A DNA stretch of 64,000 bases, from positions 62,001-126,000 of the forward strand of contig NZ_JAQBOD010000039.1 in assembly GCF_028288205.1 (NCBI RefSeq), given 5' to 3'. Origin of the DNA: Mucilaginibacter sp. (lineage in GTDB: Bacteria > Bacteroidota > Bacteroidia > Sphingobacteriales > Sphingobacteriaceae). The first letter of the stretch is position 1; each line of letters starts with the position of its first letter. The notes beneath the pieces are model-generated. The model ran no database searches. It saw nothing but the letters and a program-made list of their open reading frames with translations, and had not been told where the DNA came from. Positions 8,989 through 18,789 of this stretch are shown here, piece by piece. The position numbers and the translations under genes are program-made.

Positions 8989-9004
8989 GGTGTTATATAA
9001 CACC
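8989..9004. promoter_or_regulatory. Perfect 16-bp palindrome upstream of pgi
   Basis: GGTGTTATATAACACC is a perfect dyad about 75 bp before the pgi start codon and ~165 bp before the divergent 8824 gene. The size and symmetry suit an operator for a dimeric regulator, but the regulator is unknown. Confidence 0.4.
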
Positions 9005-9033
9005 TATGTCACTTAGTTTAAAATTTAATATAG

Positions 9034-10725
<1,692 letters not shown>

Positions 10726-10726
10726 G

Positions 10727-11190
10727 GTTTGGCTAAAGCCAAATTCTATATCTTGGTATCATCTGTTGGCTAAGGCCAACGGCAATGAATAGAATTGTTC
10801 GCCGTTTGGCTAAAGCCAAATTTTGTTATCCTTAGTATCCGTTGGCTAAAGCCAACGGCAATAAAATAAATAGATATGCGAAATTAATCCGCTTTAGTTT
10901 AAGGTGGATTTTTTATATTGAAAAATCAGATTTATTACCGTCCCATTATGGGCGGATTAGGCCAGTAATTATGAATGACTTTAGCCAAACTAAATGATAA
11001 TTTGGCTAAAGCCATTTCCTACATGTTATCCGTTCCGTTGGCTAAAGCCAACGGCAATAATTGAATATTTAAATTAGTCCGCTTTATTTATGAGTTGGAT
11101 TTTTTATATTTAAAAATCACAATTCATTGCCGTCCCATTCATGGGACGGAGAAAAAGCAAAAACCTAATTGGCTTTAGCCAAACAACCGC
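10727..11190. repeat. REP-type palindrome cluster next to a REP-associated transposase
   Basis: This is a gap of about 460 bp packed with short palindromes based on TTTGGCTAAAGCCAAA and GTTGGCTAAAGCCAACGGCAAT (at ~10728, 10764, 10804, 10841, 11000 and 11036). Two direct copies of a ~115-bp compound unit are visible (about 10840-10955 and 11035-11150). Each has the REP palindrome, then a TCCGCTTTA...GGATTTTTTATATT stretch, then a TTGCCGTCCCAT...GGGCGG-type element. The block ends at the start codon of the transposase gene. Confidence 0.85.
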
Positions 11191-11191
11191 T

Positions 11192-11626
11192 ATGTCATTT
11201 GTAAGAATCTGGGTTCATTTAGTATTTGCTACAAAGAACCGCGAGCCATTATTAAAAAAGGAATTTAGATATGATGTGTACAAGCATATTGCCGATAATT
11301 GCATAGAAAAAGAAATATTCCTGAAATCCATTAATGGCTATTCAGATCATATTCATTGTCTTGTCTCTTTGGGCAAAGATCAAAGCATTGCTAAAATAAG
11401 TCAACTCATAAAAGGTGAATCATCCTTTTGGATTAATCAAAATAATTTAACGTCTGAAAAATTCGGTTGGCAGGACGATTATTTTGCTGTTTCGGTAAGT
11501 GAATCACAATTAGAATCGGTTACTAAATACATACAAAATCAAGAACAACATCACGCCAAAAACTCATTCAACGAAGAAGTGAATGAGTTTATGACAAAAT
11601 ATGGATGGTCGTCAATAAAGGCTTAA
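11192..11626 (+). CDS. REP-associated tyrosine transposase (RAYT), IS200-like Y1 family
   Basis: The ATG at 11192 gives 144 residues beginning MSFVRIWVHLVFATKNREPLL, the usual opening of IS200/IS605-type TnpA. The upstream in-frame ATG at 11141 lies inside the REP repeat and is unlikely to be used. The HUH metal-binding motif reads HIH (His53, His55 in YSDHIHCL), and the single catalytic tyrosine is Tyr113 in VTKYIQNQEQHH. Proteins of this class nick and join single-stranded DNA at hairpins. It sits alone beside a dense block of REP palindromes rather than between insertion-sequence ends, which is the arrangement of domesticated RAYTs that process REP elements. All catalytic residues are intact. 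Confidence 0.9.
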   Translation: MSFVRIWVHLVFATKNREPLLKKEFRYDVYKHIADNCIEKEIFLKSINGYSDHIHCLVSLGKDQSIAKISQLIKGESSFWINQNNLTSEKFGWQDDYFAVSVSESQLESVTKYIQNQEQHHAKNSFNEEVNEFMTKYGWSSIKA

Positions 11627-11629
11627 TAC

Positions 11630-12694
11630 CTACTTTTTTACAAAAGACACCTGATAAATAAAAGGCCATTTTTTACCCGTTACAAATAAACGCCTGCCTT
11701 TTGCGTCCCAGGCAATGCCGTTTAGTACGTTGTTGGTTTTATCAAAATCTGCCGGGCGCTTTGAGTTTGGCCAAAGGTTTGCCATGTTTATCCGCTGCAA
11801 TACGGCACCGGTTTTTGGGTTGATAACTAAAATAGTATCGGTTGTATAAACGTTCGCATATAATTTACCATCAATATATTCTAGCTCGTTTACCTGTTGT
11901 ATAGGCCCCTTGTCATCATAAACATCAATAAAGCCGGTTTGGTGATAATCGTTTTTGTCCAGGAACCATATACGGTTGGTGCTATCGTCCATATATAGTT
12001 TTTTACCATCGTTTGCCATACCCCACCCTTCTGCTCCAACGTTGTTGGTAAATGTGTTCAATAGCTTAAAAGTGTTTTTATCAAATACAAAACCAACCTT
12101 ATCTTTCCAGGTAAGCATCACAATTTTATCACCCACTATGGCACTGCCTTCCCCAAAATATTTGGCATCCAGCTTTACTCTTTGAACAACCTTGCCGGTT
12201 GCAAGGTCTACTTTTCTCAGATCTGAATGACCCGGGGTGCCGGTAGTCTCGTATAAATAGCCGTCCTGGTATAATAAACCTTCGGTATACGCGCTGGTAT
12301 CATGTGGGTATGTTTTTTCAATCCTATAGGTCATTTCCTCGGGCTCTTTGGCGGCCATCAATACTATATTGGTTGATGCATCCTGGCTTTTACCACCCTG
12401 GTATACTTTTGCTGTAATTACCCTTGCGCCCAAAGGCATGGTATCTGTTTTAAAGCTGAAAGCGGATGAATCTTTTTTAGATGAAAGCCTAACAGAATCT
12501 AACAGGTATACAATAGAATCGGGCTTTACCGGTGATGGATAACTTACCTTTATATTCACTGCATCGCCTGCTTTAAAATTGGTGCCTGATTCGGGGCTGA
12601 TGGTAATATCAGCACCGGTATTTTGTGTTTTATTTTGGCAGCTGTAAATAAAAAATGCTATTGCAGCTATAAATAGTATCGGTCTGTGTTTCAT
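11630..12694 (-). CDS. Glutaminyl-peptide cyclotransferase, lipoprotein with Ig-like N-terminal domain
   Basis: This 354-residue lipoprotein has the signal MKHRPILFIAAIAFFIYSC with cysteine 19 as the lipidation site. Residues ~30-115 look like a bacterial Ig-like beta domain (ISPESGTNFKAGDAVNIKVSY). Residues ~120-350 form the five-bladed propeller of the plant-type glutamine cyclotransferase family. Landmarks are YPHDTSAYTEGLLYQDGYLYETTG, GEGSAIVGDKIVMLTWKD, GWGMANDGKKLYMDDSTNRI, ELEYIDGKLYANVY and VLNGIAWDAKGRRLFVTGK. The family converts N-terminal glutamine to pyroglutamate on exported proteins. Signal peptidase II sites and T9SS cargo with N-terminal Gln are common in this phylum, so a role in maturing secreted proteins is plausible. 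The start overlaps the yraN stop by four bases, so co-transcription with dnaG and yraN is likely. Confidence 0.88.
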   Translation of the reverse strand: MKHRPILFIAAIAFFIYSCQNKTQNTGADITISPESGTNFKAGDAVNIKVSYPSPVKPDSIVYLLDSVRLSSKKDSSAFSFKTDTMPLGARVITAKVYQGGKSQDASTNIVLMAAKEPEEMTYRIEKTYPHDTSAYTEGLLYQDGYLYETTGTPGHSDLRKVDLATGKVVQRVKLDAKYFGEGSAIVGDKIVMLTWKDKVGFVFDKNTFKLLNTFTNNVGAEGWGMANDGKKLYMDDSTNRIWFLDKNDYHQTGFIDVYDDKGPIQQVNELEYIDGKLYANVYTTDTILVINPKTGAVLQRINMANLWPNSKRPADFDKTNNVLNGIAWDAKGRRLFVTGKKWPFIYQVSFVKK

Positions 12695-13065
12695 AATTTA
12701 TCAGCAGATGGCCAAAAGGCATCTTCAATATGGTTCAGTTTATAATTTGTTTCGTTGTTAAATAAAATAGCGATAATATCAAACCGCACCTCGCCCTGGT
12801 GATCCATTAAATAGATGTATTCATCAGCGGCATTAGCCAGCAGCTTTTGCTTACGGATATCCACAAAATCTTCGGGTTGGCCAAACCAGTTGCCGGTACG
12901 GGTTTTTACTTCGGCAAATATAATAACCCGGTCCTTATAAGCAATCAGGTCAACCTCGAGTTTGCCATGTGTCCAGTTTTCATCTAAAATTTCGTAACCC
13001 GACTCTTCTAAATGCGTTTTTGCTATGCTTTCGCCTTTGCGGCCCAGGTCATTATGCAGCGCCAT
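12691..13065 (-). CDS. YraN/UPF0102 family putative endonuclease
   Basis: This 124-residue protein has the UPF0102 layout: LGRKGESIAKTHLEESGYEILDENW at the N-terminus, then ELEVDLIA-like KLEVDLIAYKDRVIIFAEVKTRTG. The Asp of VDLIA and the EVK signature correspond to the PD-(D/E)XK-type active site. A conserved KQKLLANAADEYI helix follows. The family is related to Holliday-junction resolvases, but its role is not established. The start ATG overlaps the last base of the dnaG stop (TAATG), and its own stop overlaps the start of the downstream cyclotransferase gene, so the three genes are translationally coupled. Confidence 0.9.
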   Translation of the reverse strand: MALHNDLGRKGESIAKTHLEESGYEILDENWTHGKLEVDLIAYKDRVIIFAEVKTRTGNWFGQPEDFVDIRKQKLLANAADEYIYLMDHQGEVRFDIIAILFNNETNYKLNHIEDAFWPSADKL

Positions 13066-14984
13066 TATTTTATAATTACAGAACCCAGGTAATCAGATAT
13101 GGTTTTCTCTACCTTTTTCATCCTCATGTATTGGTTAAGCAATATTTCCTGGTCCTCTACACTTTGTTCTTTTTGTAACTCATTGCGCAGGCCTTCGAGC
13201 ATTTTACCCACCTTATGCTTTTTTAAATGAAATATAGCACCCAATATGGTGGCTTTCATATTGGCCTGTTCATCGGGTACCAAAATTTTATGCATTTCGT
13301 ACCAGTTGTCGCTTAGCGTATATTTTGTGGCAATTGATGTAACCACCAGGTCTACAATATCTTTATCAGGGTGATGTATAAAATGCTGTTCTTCGGGCAA
13401 TACGCCATTCTCTACTTCCTTACTGTAAATTTCTATAAAAGCCTTACTGGCCGGGTGCTCAAAATCCACATCATTCAATTCGGCTATCATAAACGGACCA
13501 ATATAGGTATTAGCAATGCCATCCCAATCTATCACCTTATTGCCGTATAGTAACAGCAGGCGCACAATTTCTTTTTCCTGCGATGACGTTTCTTTATATT
13601 CTTCAACAGGTTCATCAACCGGGTACTCCTCAACCGGGGTTACCATCCTGTTGGTTTGCTGCTGCGAATCTTTCTTCGCTTTGGCATTACGCATTTTGTT
13701 GAGCTCTGATAGCAGGGCGCGCTCATCAATCTGCAGCAAATGGCTGCATTCTTTTATAAATACAGATGCCTTGATGGAATCGGGTATTTTGGCAATGCTT
13801 TCTACAATATCTCTTATAACGTCCGATTTCTTTATCGGGTCATTGCCAACTTCTTTAAGCAGCAGGTTGGTTTTATATAGGATAAAATCTTTCTTATTAT
13901 CTTCAATATGCTTTTTGAAGCCATTGGTACCTACCAGGCGCACATACGAATCAGGGTCATGACCATCCGGGAAAAGCACCACTTTTACGTTAAGGCCTTC
14001 CTCTAATATCATATCCAGTCCGCGCAGCGAAGCCTTTATACCAGCCGCGTCGCCATCATATAATATGGTAATGTTTTTGGTAAGACGGCCTATCAGCCTT
14101 ATCTGCTCTACAGTTAATGATGTACCCGATGATGCTACCACATTCTCAATACCTGCCTGGTGTACAGAGATCACATCGGCATAACCTTCAACCAGGTAAC
14201 AATTATCCTCTTCCCTGATAGATTTTTTGGCGAAATGCAAGCCATACAACACATTGGATTTATGGTAGATCTCCGACTCGGGCGAGTTTACATATTTGGG
14301 TACATTCTTATCACTCTTTAACGTTCGGCCGCCAAAGGCAATTACGCGCCCGGTAAAGCTATGTATCGGGAACATCACACGGCCGCGATAACGGTCATAC
14401 AACGATCCATTATCTCTTTTGACAGATAGACCGCTGTCTGTTAAAAACTCTTCCAGGTAGCCTTCTTTTAGCGCCTGGCCGGTAAAGGCCTCCCATTGAT
14501 CGGGCGAGTAGCCCAGCTCGAATTTCTTTATGGTTTCGGCACTAAAACCGCGCTCTTTAAAATAGCTCAGGCCTATGGCTTTGCCTTCGTCGGTCTCCAG
14601 TAAACTTTCATGGAAAAACTTAGCGGCATAGGCTGATACGATCATCAGGCTTTCGCGGCGGTTCTCTTCTTCTTTATTTTCGGCGGTCTCTACCGTTTCT
14701 TCAACCTCGATGCTGTATTTTTTGGCCAGCCATTTTAACGCTTCGGGATAGGTGTATTTTTCCAGCTCCATTAAAAAGGTAACGGCGCTGCCCCCCTTTC
14801 CTGACGAGAAATCTTTAAAGATGCCCTTAGCCGGTGATACCGTGAACGACGGTGTACGCTCATTAGCAAACGGTGAAAGGCCCACATAGTTAGCGCCACG
14901 CTTTTTTAACTGCACAAATTCGCCTATCACTTCCACAATATCTGTGGCTTCCATTATACGGTCGATAGTTGATTTTAATATCAT
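13065..14984 (-). CDS. dnaG: DNA primase DnaG with a ligand-less zinc domain
   Basis: DnaG makes RNA primers at the replication fork. The 639-residue protein keeps the N-terminal domain fold, the catalytic TOPRIM core and a C-terminal helicase-interaction region. The TOPRIM glutamate lies in YLVEGYADV and the metal aspartates in ILYDGDAAGIKASLRG. The zinc-binding module normally has Cys-x2-His and Cys-x2-Cys. Here the equivalent positions read S37-P-F-A40 (GLSPFANERTPSF) and D58-F-S-S61 (IFKDFSSGKGG). All four ligands are replaced while the surrounding sequence is conserved, so the domain folds or binds DNA without zinc. The gene heads a coupled group with yraN and a cyclotransferase. Confidence 0.95.
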   Translation of the reverse strand: MILKSTIDRIMEATDIVEVIGEFVQLKKRGANYVGLSPFANERTPSFTVSPAKGIFKDFSSGKGGSAVTFLMELEKYTYPEALKWLAKKYSIEVEETVETAENKEEENRRESLMIVSAYAAKFFHESLLETDEGKAIGLSYFKERGFSAETIKKFELGYSPDQWEAFTGQALKEGYLEEFLTDSGLSVKRDNGSLYDRYRGRVMFPIHSFTGRVIAFGGRTLKSDKNVPKYVNSPESEIYHKSNVLYGLHFAKKSIREEDNCYLVEGYADVISVHQAGIENVVASSGTSLTVEQIRLIGRLTKNITILYDGDAAGIKASLRGLDMILEEGLNVKVVLFPDGHDPDSYVRLVGTNGFKKHIEDNKKDFILYKTNLLLKEVGNDPIKKSDVIRDIVESIAKIPDSIKASVFIKECSHLLQIDERALLSELNKMRNAKAKKDSQQQTNRMVTPVEEYPVDEPVEEYKETSSQEKEIVRLLLLYGNKVIDWDGIANTYIGPFMIAELNDVDFEHPASKAFIEIYSKEVENGVLPEEQHFIHHPDKDIVDLVVTSIATKYTLSDNWYEMHKILVPDEQANMKATILGAIFHLKKHKVGKMLEGLRNELQKEQSVEDQEILLNQYMRMKKVEKTISDYLGSVIIK

Positions 14985-15075
14985 GCGTTAAAAATGCAAA
15001 TGTAGGGCAATTCATCCATTGCCTTGAATTTTTTCGAACCGTTAATTTACAATTATTTATTTGACGTGGCATGCT

Positions 15076-15275
15076 TGTTTCACGCGAGTGTGAAACAAAA
15101 TGTAACAAGTGAAACAAGATTTTGACTTAATTAATTGTTTATTAGGTAATTACGAAAAAGTGATGTAACAAAATGTAACAACTTATTCGTCAGTATTTTT
15201 AGGTGTGATTTAACTTCATTAATCTGATAATCAAATAATTGCAAATCGACTAATTTTAATGTGATGAAACAAGAT
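15076..15275 (+). repeat. Dispersed intergenic repeat, family 2, copy 1 (TGTAACA units)
   Basis: This lies in the 464-bp gap between dnaG and the EamA gene. A second copy is inverted at 59647-59860. The shared blocks are TGAAACAAAATGTAACAAG, GTGAAACAAGATTTTGACTT, TGTAACAAAATGTAACAACT, GATAATCAAATAATT and GTGATGAAACAAGAT. Units TGAAACAAAA, TGTAACAAG and TGAAACAAG follow each other at a 9-10-bp period. No reading frame is conserved. Confidence 0.75.
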
Positions 15276-15340
15276 TGCTCAAAAAAATGAGACTGCCTCA
15301 AATGCACCTTTTGCAAGGTATAGACAAATATTATTTTCTT

Positions 15341-15427
15341 CTTGGTGTCCTTTGTGAATATCTCAGTGTGCTCTGTGTTAAGATTTAACCGCAAAGTCCA
15401 CAGAGGTTCACACAGAGTAACAGAGAA
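15341..15427. repeat. CTCTGTG-type inverted repeat
   Basis: Arms of the kind CTCAGTGTGCTCTGTGTTAA and CCACAGAGGTTCACACAGAG face each other around GATTTAACCGCAAAG. It looks like a common environmental-bacterial intergenic element. No gene or promoter is visible in it. Confidence 0.5.
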
Positions 15428-15448
15428 TTATAGGCTAATACAATAATT

Positions 15449-16309
15449 TCAAAGTACTTTTATTTCTCTTGGTTTCAAAAAAGTCAATGCTATCCCCGCC
15501 AACACAATAACACTACCAATGATCTCTTTCAGCTCCAAACTTTCATTCAAAATCAGCACTGCCAATAAACCGGCAATAACTGTTTGACTAAGCAGCGTTA
15601 AAGCTACTTTGGTTGATTCGAGGTGGCTGATGGCGTAGTTAATGGTTATCCAACCCATTAACTGACAAATAATACCCATTACGGCAAAACAACCCCATGT
15701 TTTTATATTAAAATGCAGCAGGCCGTTGCCAAATATGCCGCAAAGCATCAGCAGAAAAACACATGCCGCCAGCATATTATAAAACATAAATGGTATGGTG
15801 CTGATGCGTTTTAAAATATCCTTGGTTATTAAAATATAAATGGAATAGAGTAAGCTGGCCGCTACCGCAAGTACAATCCCTATATTAAATTGCAGATGCA
15901 GCAGGTTAGAAATCCCCACCAAAACCACCATGCCCGCAATGGCTATAGCTGTACCTATCCAAAATAACGAACCTGATTTCTTTTTGAATAACAAATAGCT
16001 TAATAATCCTACCCAAACCGGGGCCAGGTTTGCTAATAACGTGGAAACAGTAGCGCTTATCAATTTAAGCGATAAGTTCCAAACGGCAATATCGCTGGCA
16101 AAAACAACACCGCCTATTAAGGCAAGGATAATGTTCTTGCGCTCCATTTTCAGGTTCTTTTTATACAGGCAATAGGGCAGTAAAAATATCCACGCGAAAA
16201 ATATGCGGTAGAATGCACAGACTATTGGCGATGCATCGGCAAGTTTTACCAATATGGGCGAAAACGAGATACAGATAATACCGATAGCAAGGCTTAGTTT
16301 GGGATTCAT
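15449..16309 (-). CDS. EamA/DMT-superfamily membrane transporter
   Basis: This 286-residue integral membrane protein has ten predicted hydrophobic segments arranged as two EamA repeats of five. The first begins LSLAIGIICISFSPILVKLA. The second starts near FNIGIVLAVAASLLYSIYILITKDI and ends VIAGLLAVLILNESLELKEIIGSVIVLAGIAL, the typical DMT ending. Members export or import amino acids, nucleobases or other small metabolites across the inner membrane. The substrate cannot be deduced here. It is divergent from asnS, with a 15-bp perfect hairpin between the two genes. Confidence 0.88.
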   Translation of the reverse strand: MNPKLSLAIGIICISFSPILVKLADASPIVCAFYRIFFAWIFLLPYCLYKKNLKMERKNIILALIGGVVFASDIAVWNLSLKLISATVSTLLANLAPVWVGLLSYLLFKKKSGSLFWIGTAIAIAGMVVLVGISNLLHLQFNIGIVLAVAASLLYSIYILITKDILKRISTIPFMFYNMLAACVFLLMLCGIFGNGLLHFNIKTWGCFAVMGIICQLMGWITINYAISHLESTKVALTLLSQTVIAGLLAVLILNESLELKEIIGSVIVLAGIALTFLKPREIKVL

Positions 16310-16337
16310 GATGAGGCAAACTTAATAAAGAAGTTAA

Positions 16338-16370
16338 AGACTTACGAAGTTTATAAAACTTCGTAAGTCT
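16338..16370. repeat. Perfect 15-bp hairpin between divergent EamA and asnS genes
   Basis: AGACTTACGAAGTTT pairs perfectly with AAACTTCGTAAGTCT around a three-base loop. It lacks a T-tract on either side and lies between divergent promoters, so it is more likely a REP-like element or regulatory dyad than a terminator. Confidence 0.7.
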
Positions 16371-16429
16371 AATCAAGGAACATACATCAAATAATCGTAA
16401 TTTAGCCGACTCTAAATTTTTTTTACAAC

Positions 16430-17866
16430 ATGAGTCAGCGTATAAAGATCAAAGCATTATTAGAAAGCACAACAACCGATATTGATGTAACTGTTAAAGG
16501 GTGGGTACGTACCTTCCGCAATAACCAGTTCATAGCTTTAAATGATGGCTCAACCAATAATAATATACAGGTAGTTGTCGACTTTGAAAACGCCAATCCT
16601 GCCCTGCTGAAGCGTTTAACAACCGGCGCCGCCATAAGCGTATTTGGCCGTTTGGTTGCTTCTTTAGGTAAGGGACAAACCGTTGAAGTTAAAGCGCATA
16701 CCATTGAAATATTAGGTGACAGCGACCCCGAGAAATACCCGTTGCAACCCAAAAAACATAGCCTGGAGTTTTTACGCGAGATTGCGCACCTGCGTTTCCG
16801 TACCAATACTTTTGGGGCGATATTCCGTGTGCGTAACAGTCTGGCTTATGCCGTGCACCAGTTTTTCCAGGAGAAAGGGTTTGTTTATCTGCATACGCCC
16901 ATCATTACCTCGAGCGACGCGGAGGGCGCGGGCGAGACTTTCCACGTTACTAACTTCGATTTGCTGAATATCCCTAAAACAGATACAGGGGAAGCTGATT
17001 ATAAACAAGATTTTTTTGGCCGCGCCACCAACTTAACCGTTTCCGGGCAACTGGAGGGTGAGCTGGGCGCGATGGCTTTGAGCGATATTTATACTTTCGG
17101 CCCAACTTTCAGGGCAGAAAACTCTAATACCACCCGCCATCTTGCCGAGTTTTGGATGATTGAGCCCGAAATGGCTTTCTGCGACCTGGTAGATAACATG
17201 GATACTGCCGAGGCCTTGCTTAAATATGTAATTGCTTATGCCCTGGATAAGAACAAGGACGACATTGAGTTTTTAACCCAGCGTTTATTAGAAGAAGAAA
17301 AACAAAAACCACAGCAGGAACGCTCTGAAATGAGCCTGACCGAAAAGCTGCAGTTTTGTTTGGATAACGACTTTGAGCGTTTAACTTATACCGAAGCGAT
17401 AGAAATTTTAAAAGAATCGACCCCAAATAAAAAGAAGAAGTTTCAATACCCGGTTGAAGGCTGGGGCACCGATCTGCAATCAGAACATGAGCGCTATTTG
17501 GTAGAGAAGTACTTTAAAAAACCGGTTATCCTTACTGATTACCCAAAAGAAATAAAAGCCTTCTACATGCGCCAGAATGATGACGGTAAAACCGTACGTG
17601 CGATGGATATATTGTTCCCCGGTATTGGCGAAATTGTAGGTGGATCACAGCGTGAGGAGCGTTTGGATAAGTTGGAGCAACGCATGGACGAAATGAATAT
17701 CCCTAAAGAAGAGCTTTGGTGGTATTTAGATACGCGCCGCTTCGGCGCCTGCGAACATGCCGGCTTTGGTTTAGGCTTTGAGCGTTTGGTGCTGTTTGTT
17801 ACCGGTATGGGTAATATAAGGGATGTGATACCTTTCCCAAGGTTCCCGAAGAACGCTGAATTTTAA
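16430..17866 (+). CDS. asnS: Asparaginyl-tRNA synthetase
   Basis: This class IIb synthetase charges tRNA-Asn in the cytoplasm. It has 478 residues. The N-terminal OB-fold anticodon-binding domain ([23 protein letters not shown]) is followed by the linker [12 protein letters not shown]. Motif 2 reads [28 protein letters not shown]. The late substrate-binding segment is [20 protein letters not shown], and motif 3 is [29 protein letters not shown]. The Asn-specific features and the length fit AsnRS rather than AspRS. An insertion near residues 275-300 ([13 protein letters not shown]) is charged and probably surface exposed. A small zinc-ribbon gene starts 10 bp downstream and is probably co-transcribed. 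Confidence 0.96.
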   Translation: MSQRIKIKALLESTTTDIDVTVKGWVRTFRNNQFIALNDGSTNNNIQVVVDFENANPALLKRLTTGAAISVFGRLVASLGKGQTVEVKAHTIEILGDSDPEKYPLQPKKHSLEFLREIAHLRFRTNTFGAIFRVRNSLAYAVHQFFQEKGFVYLHTPIITSSDAEGAGETFHVTNFDLLNIPKTDTGEADYKQDFFGRATNLTVSGQLEGELGAMALSDIYTFGPTFRAENSNTTRHLAEFWMIEPEMAFCDLVDNMDTAEALLKYVIAYALDKNKDDIEFLTQRLLEEEKQKPQQERSEMSLTEKLQFCLDNDFERLTYTEAIEILKESTPNKKKKFQYPVEGWGTDLQSEHERYLVEKYFKKPVILTDYPKEIKAFYMRQNDDGKTVRAMDILFPGIGEIVGGSQREERLDKLEQRMDEMNIPKEELWWYLDTRRFGACEHAGFGLGFERLVLFVTGMGNIRDVIPFPRFPKNAEF

Positions 17867-17876
17867 TTAAGTTATC

Positions 17877-18185
17877 ATGGGACAAAAGTCAGTTTGTTTA
17901 AATTGTAGGAAAGCTTTTAATATAGATACTTATAATTTGCCTATAACGGAAAAGTGCCCGGAATGTAATGGCGATTTTATTTTATATCCACATTTATTTC
18001 AACCCCCAAGAAAAAATGATTTAAATGCATGGAAGGTTGTGCGTTTTTTATATAATAATGGATTTATCTACTATCATATTCGTAATGAAACGAATACCGG
18101 AACTGTAAGATATCCTCATACAATTATTGAAGCGAAAGAATTTATCGAGAAATATAAAGATCAAGCTATAGACATTTCACGGTAA
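17877..18185 (+). CDS. Small zinc-ribbon protein of unknown function
   Basis: This 102-residue protein begins 10 bp after the asnS stop. Its N-terminal third carries two knuckles, CLNC (residues 8-11) and CPEC (~28-31), spaced as in treble-clef or zinc-ribbon domains. The rest is aromatic-rich (VVRFLYNNGFIYYHI) and ends with a charged helix EAKEFIEKYKDQ. There is no signal peptide. The zinc site suggests binding to nucleic acid or protein; nothing more specific can be inferred. Lower G+C than asnS, but the position and lack of a gap support it being a real gene. Confidence 0.75.
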   Translation: MGQKSVCLNCRKAFNIDTYNLPITEKCPECNGDFILYPHLFQPPRKNDLNAWKVVRFLYNNGFIYYHIRNETNTGTVRYPHTIIEAKEFIEKYKDQAIDISR

Positions 18186-18269
18186 AGTTGATTATTCTCT
18201 AATAAAAACCCACTACATCATTTTATTCTTGCAATAATGTATCTTTCGCACATATTGTGAAAATCCACC

Positions 18270-18692
18270 CGCTCAATCGCCGCGGGTAGGCTGTTACTTT
18301 TGTCTTGATACAAAAGTAACCAAAAGATCAAGTCAGCCCAATCGCTGCCACCACACTGGGCCAGACTCCCGGCCGCGTGGGCTGACAGGCCACCGCTTCT
18401 TTTTTGATTGCTCATAATTACCAAAATTTTGGTTCTATCTAAAGCGTCAGCAAAAAAGCTTCGGGCGAAAGCAGGTAAAACAAGTTGGGCTGTGCGGCGG
18501 CAAGGGCATTGGTAATTTTGCTGAAGCAGTGGCCCGGTGCGACAACAGGGGCAAAAGGACCGGGCCCTTGTTTTACATGGTTTGCAGGGCAAAGGCCTTG
18601 TGCGGCAAAGAAGCCTCTTTGCTGACTTGATTTTTTGTTACTTTTTCATCAAAGGAAAAAGTAATGGGCCTCCGCGGCCAAGAGCGGACGAT
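18270..18692. mobile_element. MITE-like element, copy 1
   Basis: This fills most of a ~600-bp gap without a gene. It has long imperfect terminal inverted repeats: CTGTTACTTTTGTC...AAAAGTAACC...ATCAAGTCAGC on the left against GCTGACTTGATTTTTTGTTAC...AAAAAGTAAT on the right. Outside these are G+C-rich arms containing GCCGCGG. The interior is G+C-rich and non-coding. A second copy is at 55670-56085, and both share the block CCAGACTCCCGGCCGCGTGG. No transposase frame is present. Confidence 0.75.
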
Positions 18693-18789
18693 GCTCAAAC
18701 CAAGCGTGCCGCCCATCTATTGAATGAACTCGCAGGGATTGCCAAGTTATGTTGTAAGCCTATGTTCGCCCTTCGACGGGACCGGGTGA

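Noticed and set aside
10727..11190. CRISPR-like array
   Set aside because: The repeats are palindromic, unequal in spacing and in mixed orientation, and there are no Cas genes; this is a REP cluster.
13065..14984. dnaG read as a pseudogene due to lost zinc ligands
   Set aside because: The frame is intact with normal length and TOPRIM residues, and it is coupled to yraN; the loss looks like an evolved state.
16338..16370. Terminator between EamA and asnS
   Set aside because: The genes diverge from this point and neither flank has a T-tract.
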